Positions 33,477 to 42,299 of a DNA stretch of 64,000 nt are shown piece by piece. Source of the DNA: SURF-21 sp964462595 (GTDB taxonomy: Bacteria > Actinomycetota > Geothermincolia > Geothermincolales > RBG-13-55-18); contig CAYWXM010000063.1 of NCBI GenBank assembly GCA_964462595.1, forward strand, positions 186,001-250,000, read 5' to 3'. Each line of letters begins with the position of its first letter. Position 1 is the first letter of the stretch. The notes under the pieces were generated by a model. That model searched no databases, had not been told where the DNA came from, and saw only the letters and a program-made list of their open reading frames with translations. A program made the position numbers and the translations under genes.

Positions 33477-34772
33477 CTAAAGGAGGGTCGCCAGGAATCG
33501 CTTTTTAGAGGCCTTTATGGAGGTGTGGAGCCAACCATCGCGCTTGACTGCCATAGTCCCCTCCACGTCGTTCCAGTAACCGGGGGTCACGGCAGGGCCT
33601 CTGATGATGAGTTCGCCTTCCTTACCGCGTCCCTGAGCGCCATACGGCTCTTGCGCTACCTCCAGGCGGTTGGGTGGAATAGCAAAGCCGGGGCATCTCT
33701 CCGGCCACGTGAACGGGCCAAATGCGGGTTTTAAAGCAAGCAGCGTCGCCCTACCCCCCGCGTCGTAAGCTTCGACGAATGCTGCGGGAATGCCGGACGG
33801 CTGTGTTCGGGCGGCTGAAAACGCACGGAACCTCTCCCTTACGCTTCCTGGAAGCGGCTGGCCACAGGAGAGCCAGAGGCGGAGGGAGGAGAGGTCGCAC
33901 TCGGCGCCTACCGCAGCGAGCATGTCCGGGTATGTTGCGGAGCCAGCCATGAACGCTGCGGGCCTGAACCTTTCCAGGGCCTCCAGGATGTCTTCAGTCC
34001 TCCCCGCAGGCAGGAATCTCATGCGCAGACCCATGCACAGCCCGAGTACCGCCGCTCCTATGCCACACGCGGACCGCAAGCCCATGGCATGGATGCAGAG
34101 GTCTCCCGGGCGGGAAGGCAGGAGCGGAAACGCCCTGATCTGTGGACCCAGCAGGCCCTGATTGGTTATCATTACGGCTCTCAGGGACCCTTCCTCCATT
34201 TCGGTGTGGAGAAGGGCGACGACGTTGCTCGGCTTCAACGTGTAGGGGATAAAGAAACCGGACGACCTGCTCATGGCCTCGTCCAGGGAAAGGAAGCCCC
34301 GAGGGACATGCGAGAGCGGCCCCGAAACCGCGATCCGCTCTACCCCGGACATGCTCTCCGCCAGGTCTGGCCTCTCCGCCAATAGCCTGCCATCCACCAC
34401 GGCCAGCGAAGCCCCGCAGCCCTCGGCGCGAGCCCGCATCTCTTCCGCGGACAGTCCCGCGTCGAGGGGAACGGCGATCCCCCCCGCCTTGATCAAGGAC
34501 ACCGCTACGAGTATGGATTCACACCCGCCTGGACCTGCGACCAGCACCCGTTCCCCCTTTTTCAGGTCCAGGTCGCGGATGAGCGCCTCCGCCGCGAGGT
34601 TCGTAAAGCGGAGGCACTCGCGGCAGCTTATCCTGGCTGACGGGAAAAGTCGGTAGCCCAGCGGCTCCGCCAGGTCAAGGACCTCGCGGTCTCCGTAAAC
34701 ATGGCACAGGTTCTCGAATAGGTTGGACATGGTGAGCAGGCGCCGCATGGCCAACCGGGTTCTCTCCAGCAT
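33477..34772 (-). CDS. AMP-binding acyl-CoA synthetase-like protein, C-terminally truncated
   Basis: About 430 aa of the adenylate-forming superfamily. GGIAVPLDAGLSAEEMRARA, the thinned-out phosphate loop LLHTEMEEGSLRAVMITNQG, VEAYDAGGR and GELIIRGPAVTPGYWND are recognisable. The frame stops at DGWLHTSIKASKKRFLATLL, exactly where HTGD and the hinge should be, so the ~100-aa mobile C-terminal domain is missing. The P-loop also lacks the usual STGTTG/PKG residues. It is probably inactive or a pseudogene. It is divergent from the CaiB gene. The start is uncertain: a GTG at 34817 or the ATGs at 34772 and 34730. Confidence 0.65.
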   Translation of the reverse strand: MLERTRLAMRRLLTMSNLFENLCHVYGDREVLDLAEPLGYRLFPSARISCRECLRFTNLAAEALIRDLDLKKGERVLVAGPGGCESILVAVSLIKAGGIAVPLDAGLSAEEMRARAEGCGASLAVVDGRLLAERPDLAESMSGVERIAVSGPLSHVPRGFLSLDEAMSRSSGFFIPYTLKPSNVVALLHTEMEEGSLRAVMITNQGLLGPQIRAFPLLPSRPGDLCIHAMGLRSACGIGAAVLGLCMGLRMRFLPAGRTEDILEALERFRPAAFMAGSATYPDMLAAVGAECDLSSLRLWLSCGQPLPGSVRERFRAFSAARTQPSGIPAAFVEAYDAGGRATLLALKPAFGPFTWPERCPGFAIPPNRLEVAQEPYGAQGRGKEGELIIRGPAVTPGYWNDVEGTMAVKRDGWLHTSIKASKKRFLATLL

Positions 34773-34968
34773 AACCGCTATTCTGGTATCCACGGAGGCT
34801 TCAGTCAACCTCTCCACGGCGGATAGAAACCGCGCCCTCGCCCGTGTGATCGCTATCCGGGCCGCCCGCCCGCCGTAGCGGCGTGGCGAAACGGGCCGGT
34901 GGGGGGAATAATATAGAGCTGAAAAGTAACGTGCAGAGAAAACCGCTAGGCTCGAGGAGGTACCTGAA

Positions 34969-36159
34969 ATGCGTTCAATGCTCGAGGGAGTCCGGGTCAT
35001 CGATTTCACCAATACCGTGGCCGGGCCGGGATGCACCTTTTTTCTTGCGGACATGGGAGCAGAGGTGATCAAGGTCGAGCGTCCCGGCCTGGGCGACGAA
35101 GCCCGCCTCTACCCTCCTTACAAGGACGGCGTATCCGCATCCTTCGCGGTGCTCAACCGCGGCAAGCGCGGCGTGGTGTTCGACCTCAAGGACCCGCGAG
35201 GCGTGGAACTCTTCAAGGAGCTCGTGGCGGTCTCGGACGTGCTGGTGGAGAACTACCGGGCGGGGGTGATGAAGAAGCTGGGCCTGGACTACGAAAACCT
35301 CAAGGAGGTCAATCCCAGGCTGGTCATGTGCTCCATCTCCGGCTACGGGCAGTACGGGCCCCTCTCCGAACTGCCCGCATACGATGCGGTGATACAGGCC
35401 ATGAGCGGCCTGATGAGCACCACCGGTTTCCCCGACGGGCCTCCCACGCGCGCCGGCACCCTCATTGTGGATATCTCCACCGCTTTCTACGCCGCCTATG
35501 GCATCTGCGCCGCCCTGTTCGCGCGGGAGCGCAGCGGGGAAGGTGAGTTCCTGGACGTCTCCATGTACGACGTGGCCATCAACCTGCTGGAGGCCAAGTT
35601 CGTGGACTACACCGTCAGCGGCAATATCCCCCAGCGAACCGGCAACCGCTACCCTTACGTCACCCCCTTCGATGCCTTCGCAACCAAGGACGGTTACGTG
35701 ATGCTCATATGCATCGGGGACCAGCCGTTCCGCAACCTTTGCAATGCCATGGGAAAGCCTGAGCTGGCCGAAGACGAGCGTTTCGCCGACCTCATGGCAC
35801 GTAACAGCAACGAGCCCGAGTTGAAGAAGATCATTGAGGACTGGGCCTCCGGGTTCACCAACGCCGAGATCTGGGAACTGATGCAGGAACACGGCGTTCC
35901 CGGCGCGCCCGTCAACGACGTCAAGTCCGTGGTGGAGAACCCTCATACGGCGGCACGCGGCATGCTGGTGGACCTGGAACAGCCCGGCGCGGGGGCCATA
36001 ACCATCTTCGGTTCGGCCATGAAGGCGCTGGGTAGCGAGATCAGGCCGCGCGGCCCTGCACCCTCACTGGGGCAGGACAACCGCTGGTTCCTGGAGACGG
36101 TTCTGGGAAAAGACGCCGCACAGGTGGAGGACATCCTGGCCTCCGGCGCCATGGGCTGA
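34969..36159 (+). CDS. Family III CoA-transferase (CaiB/BaiF)
   Basis: A 396-aa CoA-transferase that moves CoA between carboxylic acids without a ping-pong enzyme-CoA ester of the class I type. Motifs are RVIDFTNTVAGPGCTFFLADMGAEVIKVE, the NRGKRGVVFDLK block, ENYRAGVMKKLGLDYE and the catalytic aspartate D168 in LIVDIS. GAGGAGG precedes the ATG. A divergent acyl-CoA synthetase and a downstream LarA-like gene suggest organic-acid activation; the acid itself cannot be told. A REPIN follows directly. Confidence 0.95.
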   Translation: MRSMLEGVRVIDFTNTVAGPGCTFFLADMGAEVIKVERPGLGDEARLYPPYKDGVSASFAVLNRGKRGVVFDLKDPRGVELFKELVAVSDVLVENYRAGVMKKLGLDYENLKEVNPRLVMCSISGYGQYGPLSELPAYDAVIQAMSGLMSTTGFPDGPPTRAGTLIVDISTAFYAAYGICAALFARERSGEGEFLDVSMYDVAINLLEAKFVDYTVSGNIPQRTGNRYPYVTPFDAFATKDGYVMLICIGDQPFRNLCNAMGKPELAEDERFADLMARNSNEPELKKIIEDWASGFTNAEIWELMQEHGVPGAPVNDVKSVVENPHTAARGMLVDLEQPGAGAITIFGSAMKALGSEIRPRGPAPSLGQDNRWFLETVLGKDAAQVEDILASGAMG

Positions 36160-36169
36160 AAACAAGAGC

Positions 36170-36289
36170 CAGGTCTTGTTTTTTTGACATACCGGAGTAC
36201 GCGTTACTGGAATAGCCCAGTCCAGAAGGGGTAATATCGTAGAGTCTTTCGCTGCATACCGGAGTATGCAAAAAACAAGACCTGACCCC
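36170..36289. repeat. REPIN-like inverted repeat, copy 2
   Basis: Outer arms CAGGTCTTGTTTTTT (36170-36184) and AAAAAACAAGACCTG (36270-36284, then ACCCC) are perfectly complementary. The right side has an inner hairpin GCATAC-CGGA-GTATGC (36254-36269) and the left a related ACATACCGGAGTA. It lies 10 bp after the CaiB stop and may also act as a terminator. Confidence 0.75.
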
Positions 36290-36306
36290 GTTGATGGAGG
36301 CGTGTA

Positions 36307-37833
36307 GTGCGCAGGCTGGTCTTCTACGGCGACGATATCATGCAGGTCGAGCTGCCGGACCGTACGAGCATCGTCGAGGCGCCGCCTTCCTTACCGCCCC
36401 TGGACGATTACGCGGGAGCGGTGAGGAAGTCGCTGCGCGACCCCCTGGGCTGCCCCGCCCTGGCCGAGCTTGTCGGCCCGGGGTCGCGGGTGACCATCGC
36501 CTTCGACGACCCGTGCCTTCCCCTGCCCCCCGTCTTCCGGGACCCACGCGGGCTGGCCATAGAGGCGGTGCTGGAGGAGCTTTTCTCCCTGGGAGTGGAG
36601 CGGGAGAGGATAGACCTGGTCTGCGCCGTAGGCCTGCACCGCAAATGGACGGAGCGAGAGCTGAAACATCTCCTGGGCAGGCGGGTATGGGCAGTGATGG
36701 GACCGTCCCACATCGCCAACCACGATGCCGAGGACCCGGTGGGAATCGTGGACCTGGGTAGCAGTGATGGCGGGTACGCGGTCGAGGTAAATAAAAAAAT
36801 GCTGCAATCCGATCTCACCATCTACGTCAACGTCAATTGGACGAGCATGAACGGGGGCTGGAAATCGTATATGGTCGGCCTGGGCACATACCGTTCCATA
36901 ACCGCTCACCATAACACCTCCACCCTCATCGGCGGCGGCACGGTCATGGACCCCGAGAGCGATTTCCATGCCATCCTGCGCTCCCAGGGCAGGCACCTGG
37001 CGCGGCACGCGAAGATGATGAGCGTGGAGACGGTGCTCAACAACCGCGTATGGCCGGGGCCCCTGGACGCTTATCTCTCGCTGTCGAGGGAGAAGGTGCC
37101 GCTTCCGTTCAAGCTCTCGCGCCGTCTTCCACAGGGGGTAAAGTCTAAAGTATCGTCGGCGCTGCGCAGCGCCTACGCGCCCATCTCCGTGCACGCGGGC
37201 CACCCGGAGGCGGTGCACAAAAAAACCCTCGCAGCCCTCTTCCGCCAGCAGAACGTGCGCGTGCACGGGCAGAGCGACGCCCTCTTCCTCGCCCTCCCCA
37301 ATATCAGCCCCTACGCGGCCTTCTCGCGCATAAACCCCCTGCTGGCCGTGAACTCGGCCCTGGGTTACGTCTTCAACATGCACATGCGCGCGCCCGCGGT
37401 GCGCGAGGGGGGCGTGCTGGTGCTGATGCAGCCCTTCCTGCCCGGTTTTCACCAGCGCCATCACCTGCCTTACATCGAGTTCTACGAGAAGGTGCTGCCC
37501 GAGACCAGGGACCCGCGGGAGATGGAGATCCGCTTCGAGGAGGACTTCGCGGACCGCAGGGAATACATCGAGGCCTACCGCGATCGATTTGCTTACCACG
37601 GCGTCCACCCATTCTACGTCTGGTACTGGGGCGGGCTGGCCCTGCGCCACCTCGAGCGCGTGATCGTGGTGGGCGCCGCAAGCAGGGATGTGGTGGAGCG
37701 ACTGGGCTTCGAGCACGCGGGTTCGCTGCGCGAGGCCTGGGCTATGGCCAGCGAGAGTCTGGGCGCGGATTTCTCCATAAACCATCTCTCCGTTCCGCCC
37801 GTCTTCGCCACCGAGTTCGTGGCGGGGTCCTGA
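36307..37833 (+). CDS. LarA-like protein (DUF2088 / nickel-pincer lactate racemase superfamily)
   Basis: A 508-aa protein. VTIAFDDPCLPLPP, VGLHRKWTERELKHLLG, HIANHDAEDP and GGWKSYMVGLGTYRSITAHHN line up with the LarA pieces that carry the His, Lys and His ligands of the nickel-pincer cofactor. It is longer than typical LarA (about 420 aa), the extra length being in the C-terminal half. No larB, larC or larE is nearby, so cofactor supply must come from elsewhere if it is a racemase or epimerase. GTG start with GGAGG 8 nt upstream. Confidence 0.8.
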   Translation: MRRLVFYGDDIMQVELPDRTSIVEAPPSLPPLDDYAGAVRKSLRDPLGCPALAELVGPGSRVTIAFDDPCLPLPPVFRDPRGLAIEAVLEELFSLGVERERIDLVCAVGLHRKWTERELKHLLGRRVWAVMGPSHIANHDAEDPVGIVDLGSSDGGYAVEVNKKMLQSDLTIYVNVNWTSMNGGWKSYMVGLGTYRSITAHHNTSTLIGGGTVMDPESDFHAILRSQGRHLARHAKMMSVETVLNNRVWPGPLDAYLSLSREKVPLPFKLSRRLPQGVKSKVSSALRSAYAPISVHAGHPEAVHKKTLAALFRQQNVRVHGQSDALFLALPNISPYAAFSRINPLLAVNSALGYVFNMHMRAPAVREGGVLVLMQPFLPGFHQRHHLPYIEFYEKVLPETRDPREMEIRFEEDFADRREYIEAYRDRFAYHGVHPFYVWYWGGLALRHLERVIVVGAASRDVVERLGFEHAGSLREAWAMASESLGADFSINHLSVPPVFATEFVAGS

Positions 37834-38019
37834 ACTGCGTTTCCCGGTCAATCGCATCTTTTTCGCGCCTCGGGCATTATCAGGCACTCCCCCCTCCGGC
37901 CTCTCTAACCACGTCTCGAAATGCTTTGGGCGGCTTAAATCGACATTGCGTCGAAATATTGCGCCGTGTTAACATACACTTCGAAATCGGATGTCTGCGC
38001 AAGCAACAGGGGGTATAAG

Positions 38020-38241
38020 ATGGCCGGGAAAAAAGGCAGGAGCAAAAAAAGCTTCGACCGCTTCTTGAAGCTCTACAAGTACAAGGACGCCGTCTTCAAG
38101 TTGAGCAACTATCCCATCCTCAAACAGTTGGGCCACAAGGCCCTGGACGTCGATAACTTGACCCTGACCTACATACCCATTTATGAAAACATGGTGCTTC
38201 CCGAGGGGACGGCAGCGCCCATGTCCATAATCGAGCACTGA
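38020..38241 (+). CDS. 73-aa protein, possibly an N-terminal gene remnant
   Basis: Starts MAGKKGRSKKSFDRFLKLYK after AGGGGGTATAAG and ends IPIYENMVLPEGTAAPMSIIEH. The segment LGHKALDVDNLTLTYIPIYE with VLPEG reads like the beginning of a longer anaerobe protein in which a cysteine-rich region follows such a stretch, but here a stop codon follows and no continuation is seen in the other frames. It is either a small independent protein or a truncated gene. Family identity is uncertain. Confidence 0.5.
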   Translation: MAGKKGRSKKSFDRFLKLYKYKDAVFKLSNYPILKQLGHKALDVDNLTLTYIPIYENMVLPEGTAAPMSIIEH

Positions 38242-38316
38242 GCCACGCCGTATCAGTGACTGCCCTCTGCAAGCTCGCAGGCCTTTATCTCTACGTTCAT
38301 TGCCATGGTCGATGCG

Positions 38317-39522
38317 TCATCGCAAGAGCTGGATGGTTGCTTCTTCTCCGATCTCCAGCCGTCCCACGCTCTCGGGCAGCATCGCCAGGGCGTTGCCGAG
38401 CACCATGGAGCTCAGGATACCGCTCCCCTGGGGGCCAGTGGCACGCGCGTGATAAGCCCCGTCGCGCCACTCGGCGATAACCCGCACGAACTCGGCCCTT
38501 CCCGTCTTCCTCCCCAGTGGCGAGTCGAGGACAGCGGTCACCACGGGACGCATAAGCTGTCGGCAACCCATCATCTTTTTCAGTGCCGGCCGCACGAACT
38601 GCTCGAAGGACACCATCACCGAGACAGGGTTACCCGGCAGCCCGAAGAGGGGCTTTCCTCCAATATGCCCGAAGGCCTGGGGCTTGCCGGGCCGCATGGA
38701 TACCTTCCAGAAATTCATGTCGCCCAGCTTCTCCAGGACGTCCTTGACCATGTCGTAATCGCCCATGGAGACCCCGCCGCTGGTGATGAAGAGGTCCACG
38801 CGTTCGAGATTGTCGAGGATGATGCGCTCCAGCAGATCCGCCTCGTCCCTCACCGTCCCCAGCCGGAGCGGTTCCCCTCCCGCCTCCAGCACCATGCCAT
38901 ACATGGTATAGCTGTTGGAGTCCCTTATCTTGCCCGGCGCGAGCTCCTCGTCGACTCCCACGAGCTCGTCGCCGGTGGCGATTATGCCCACCACCGCGCG
39001 CCGGAAGCATGACACGCGTGAGTAACCGAGGCTGGCCAGCATACCCAGCTCCGCGGGGCCGATGTAGGTACCCGCTTCCAGCACGGTCTGCCCCGCCTTG
39101 ACGTCTTCACCGGCCTTGCGCACGTGGTATCCCCTTTCAAGTGCTTCCATGATCAAGACCGAGTCTCCATCCACCCGCGTGGATTCCACCGGTATCACCG
39201 TGTCCGCGCCGCCTGGCATGGGCGCCCCGGTCATGATGCGCAAGGCCTGCATCTCCCCCACCACGGCATCGGTGGTATATCCCGCCGGCAGGTCACCCAG
39301 GACTTCCAGCCTGACGGGATTATCGGGCGACGCGGATGCGACGTCCCTGGCTATCACGGCATATCCGTCCATGGCCGTGTTATCGAAAGGAGGGATGTCG
39401 TTCGAAGAAACGGCATCGCGCGCCAGGCTGAGCCCCAGGGAATCCAGGAGCGGCAACTCGACCTCCTCCAGCCTGGTTATGGAATCGAGCACGTGTTTTC
39501 TTGCCTCGTCCACCGTCAACAT
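38317..39522 (-). CDS. moeA: Molybdopterin molybdotransferase
   Basis: A 401-aa MoeA protein that inserts molybdate or tungstate into adenylylated molybdopterin. The four-domain pattern is visible: SSNDIPPFDNTAMDGYAV, MTGAPMPGGADTVIPVE, IIATGDELVG and TSGGVSMGDYDMVKDVL, then PGKPQAFG with GLPGNPVSVMVSFEQFVRP. The C-terminal domain IV is normal. It is the second gene after a TupA-like binding protein (34-nt gap), in a neighbourhood with tupABC and a MobB-like gene. In organisms with two MoeA paralogues each serves one metal, but only one is seen here. Confidence 0.96.
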   Translation of the reverse strand: MLTVDEARKHVLDSITRLEEVELPLLDSLGLSLARDAVSSNDIPPFDNTAMDGYAVIARDVASASPDNPVRLEVLGDLPAGYTTDAVVGEMQALRIMTGAPMPGGADTVIPVESTRVDGDSVLIMEALERGYHVRKAGEDVKAGQTVLEAGTYIGPAELGMLASLGYSRVSCFRRAVVGIIATGDELVGVDEELAPGKIRDSNSYTMYGMVLEAGGEPLRLGTVRDEADLLERIILDNLERVDLFITSGGVSMGDYDMVKDVLEKLGDMNFWKVSMRPGKPQAFGHIGGKPLFGLPGNPVSVMVSFEQFVRPALKKMMGCRQLMRPVVTAVLDSPLGRKTGRAEFVRVIAEWRDGAYHARATGPQGSGILSSMVLGNALAMLPESVGRLEIGEEATIQLLR

Positions 39523-39556
39523 CGCCCGTTACCTCCGTACTTCTTCCTGAACTTGT

Positions 39557-40369
39557 TTATTCCCCCGCCGGGCTCCAGGCTCCCGGGTCAAGTAAAGCCC
39601 TCGCATCCTCAGAGAGCATGTAGTCGATGAACTCCAGCGCTCCCTCCAGGTTGGTGTCCGGATAGGTAAAGACGCTCACCGCCGCCGCGCGGTATGTATC
39701 CTCGAGCAGCACGTCTCCCTGCACCAGTACCTCCAGGTCGAGTTCCCCGTCAAGCCTCTCGTAGGTGCTGCGGTCTGCGAGCGTGTACGCCCCCTCCCGC
39801 GATGCCTGCCGCAACGCCTCCTCCGTATCGGCATCCGTGGGCAGCAACCACCCCCCGGTTGTATCCGCTCCGACGGCCTCGAGGAAATAAGCTTCCCTGA
39901 AAGCGGTGCCCGATCCATCGTATCGCAGTACGAATCCCTTTTTCGTTTCGGCTATCTTCTTGAAAGCCTCGAGGGCTTTATCCATGTCCCTTATGCCGGC
40001 TGGATCGCCAGGGGGTCCCAGGATGACGAAATCTCCGCTCATGATATCCTGACCGCCCTCGAGGTATCCCAGTTCCTCCAATTCCGCCCCTGCTTCCGGT
40101 ATGTGCGTCAGGATGAGATCGCACTCGCCATATCTTGCCATGGCAAAAGCCTCCTCGTCCGGTACGATCAGCAGCTCCACCCGCGCTCCCTTCCCGGACT
40201 GGAAATCCTCCACCCAGGCCTGCAATAAACCGCTTTTATCCAGATCGTTAGTTGCGGCCAGGACCAGGGGCGGATCGTCGCTCCCGCAAGCGGTGATCAT
40301 TGCCGGAAGCAACAGCAGTATGGCAGCCGCCGCAAGCGCCATACGTGCCGTAAGGTTTATTTTTTTCAT
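39557..40369 (-). CDS. TupA-like substrate-binding lipoprotein, divergent paralogue
   Basis: A 270-aa exported lipoprotein with signal helix LALAAAAILLLLPAM-type and lipobox MITAC. It follows TupA over its length: ATNDLDKSGLLQAW against TupA's ATTTSTQDSGLLDEW, then GECDLILTHIPEAG, DFVILGPPGDPAGI, RYDGSGTAFREAYF and YTLADRSTYERL. The oxyanion-binding TTTST and SRGDDSGTHTKE loops are altered, so ligand choice may differ. There is no permease or ATPase beside it, only moeA. It may deliver to the tupBC transporter or act as a periplasmic sensor. Confidence 0.8.
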   Translation of the reverse strand: MKKINLTARMALAAAAILLLLPAMITACGSDDPPLVLAATNDLDKSGLLQAWVEDFQSGKGARVELLIVPDEEAFAMARYGECDLILTHIPEAGAELEELGYLEGGQDIMSGDFVILGPPGDPAGIRDMDKALEAFKKIAETKKGFVLRYDGSGTAFREAYFLEAVGADTTGGWLLPTDADTEEALRQASREGAYTLADRSTYERLDGELDLEVLVQGDVLLEDTYRAAAVSVFTYPDTNLEGALEFIDYMLSEDARALLDPGAWSPAGE

Positions 40370-40620
40370 GAAGACATTCTATCCCAAATCTTTCACCCCG
40401 GAACATCATGAAACCTCGTTTTATGCTCGGGCAGCCCTGTTGCTGTAGTGACCCCACCGCGAGGCCGGGAAGGGAGCCTTGAAACCGTGCCGGCTGCGGA
40501 GCTTTTTTCTCGACCATATCTTCCTCCGCTTCGAACTCGCTGATATTTAGATTATCTTCTATTCTCTGGAATCTCGACCTGTTCGATCCGTGAGAGGTGC
40601 CATGCGGCGCCGTTGTCCCG

Positions 40621-42051
40621 CTACGCGTTTCCGATGACCAGGACGGCGATAGAATGAGGGGGCAGGGAAAGCCCCAACCGCGGACCGGTCACCTGTAGTC
40701 CGCTCTCCTCTAGCCGCACCTCACGGTCGGTCGGCGAGGAGGACGTCAGCGCGCTGAGTTTTGCCCACAGCGCTGTGAAGCCCGTTACCTCCACGTCCAA
40801 GGCCATCTCCTGATGCAGATGCCGGTTCACCATGAAGACCGCCACCCGGTCCTTCCCCGTCGAAAGGGTGGCGGAGACGTCGAGATAGGGCACCTTGTCC
40901 AAGAACGGGATCTGTCCCAGGGAAGGAGTGCAATAGGTATCCGACTCCACCTCGGTCGGCGCCAGGAACCCGCCCGCCTCACGCGCAAACAACAGGAACG
41001 GATGGTAAATAGCGTTGAGCTTAACCTCGTTCTCCGCGACGAGGATGAGCCCGAGGACGTTGACCAACTGCGCTATGTTTGCCATCTCCACGATATGAGC
41101 GTTGCGGTGCAGCGCGTTGAGGATGCCCGCGACGGCCAGGGCTTCACGCATGGTGAAGACCGCACGGTAGATCTGGGTCGGTTTCCACCACAGGTTCCAT
41201 TCGTCCAGGGCCAGGCGAACGTGTGAATCCGGGCCCAGAGAGTGCCGCAGGGTGTCCTCCGTCCAGGATATACGCCTCTCCACCTCGGCTCCTGCCCCCA
41301 CCATAGCGTAATAGACCCCCTCGGGGTCCTGCCGCTCCCGCCGCAGGTAGGATAGGAAACGCTCGAATCCGGGCAGATAGGCGTGGAAAGAGAGTAGATC
41401 GGCCTCCTCACCTATGGCCTCGAGGACGATGCGGTTCCATTCCGGCACGAAGCTGCCGTCGGTGCCCACCACCATGGTTCGGACCTGCGGGTCCGCATCC
41501 AGCATGGCCCTCCGGAACTCGAGGTAACGCCGCGCGTATGCGGCGGGACCGCTGTGCCCCAGGGCCCAGAACCCGTATTGCTCGTTTCCCACTCCCCACC
41601 AGGGCACGCGTCCCGCGCAGTAGCGGACCCAATCCGCCGCTTCCGCGGGTGTGCCCGTGGCCAGGTTCACGTTGATCAGTGGCTCCGCTCTGACCTCGTG
41701 GCAGAGGGAGATAAACTCGTCCGTTCCGAAGCTGTTGGGGTCCCTGGGGCCCATGAGGGGGCCGAAGCGCCGCCAATAGCGGTTGGGCTTTACCGGCCTG
41801 AGTTCGGGAGGACCGATACCGTCCTTCCAGTGATATCCATCCGCGAAGAGGCCGCCCGGCCAGCGGATCACGGTCGGATGCAGCGCGGCCAGCGCCTCCT
41901 TGACTTCCGGGTTGACCTCCCACCCGCTGCCCTTACGCCGCAAAAGGCCGCCGTAGATGCATTTACCCAGGTTCTCGATGAAATGCCCATAGAGCAGCGG
42001 GCTGATGGCCTGCCCCGCCTCGCCCGCCTTCAGTAAGACTCTCGCCTTCAT
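40621..42051 (-). CDS. Alpha-L-arabinofuranosidase, glycoside hydrolase family 51
   Basis: A 476-aa retaining glycosidase that releases arabinofuranose from plant or mycobacterial-type polysaccharides. The start ISPLLYGHFIENLGKCIYGG is typical, the acid/base glutamate is in VGNEQYGFW and the nucleophile in LALDEWNLWW. There is no signal peptide, so it acts in the cytoplasm on imported oligosaccharides. GGGGGGAG precedes the ATG. No sugar transporter or other glycosidase is nearby, so it looks like an isolated acquisition; its substrate source is unclear. Confidence 0.93.
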   Translation of the reverse strand: MKARVLLKAGEAGQAISPLLYGHFIENLGKCIYGGLLRRKGSGWEVNPEVKEALAALHPTVIRWPGGLFADGYHWKDGIGPPELRPVKPNRYWRRFGPLMGPRDPNSFGTDEFISLCHEVRAEPLINVNLATGTPAEAADWVRYCAGRVPWWGVGNEQYGFWALGHSGPAAYARRYLEFRRAMLDADPQVRTMVVGTDGSFVPEWNRIVLEAIGEEADLLSFHAYLPGFERFLSYLRRERQDPEGVYYAMVGAGAEVERRISWTEDTLRHSLGPDSHVRLALDEWNLWWKPTQIYRAVFTMREALAVAGILNALHRNAHIVEMANIAQLVNVLGLILVAENEVKLNAIYHPFLLFAREAGGFLAPTEVESDTYCTPSLGQIPFLDKVPYLDVSATLSTGKDRVAVFMVNRHLHQEMALDVEVTGFTALWAKLSALTSSSPTDREVRLEESGLQVTGPRLGLSLPPHSIAVLVIGNA

Positions 42052-42299
42052 CTCCCCCCTTTTTGAGCTGACCGGAGATGCCTTTCCACGGCAACCTTAG
42101 ACTGTTATTTCTCAAATACACCTCCCAGATATCATGGTTCTACCCCCCAACAGAAAGATCGAAACGTCCACGAACCCGGTTTCCTCCTTTCCCCATGATG
42201 CTCCCACCCGACATGACATGAAAAGCGCCCTCCGGAGCGATATACGGGGAAGCGAAGCCGGCGTCGGCCCGGAACTCGAGTTTCTTGCCCGTATCTGTG

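Noticed and set aside
36391..37887. 498-codon minus-strand open frame opposite the LarA-like gene
   Set aside because: Shadow of the coding strand, which carries the LarA signatures.
40370..40620. Possible third Moco riboswitch before the TupA paralogue
   Set aside because: GGCCGAYAGGGT and GCCTCCCG blocks are not present in order; resemblance is limited to GC-rich stems.
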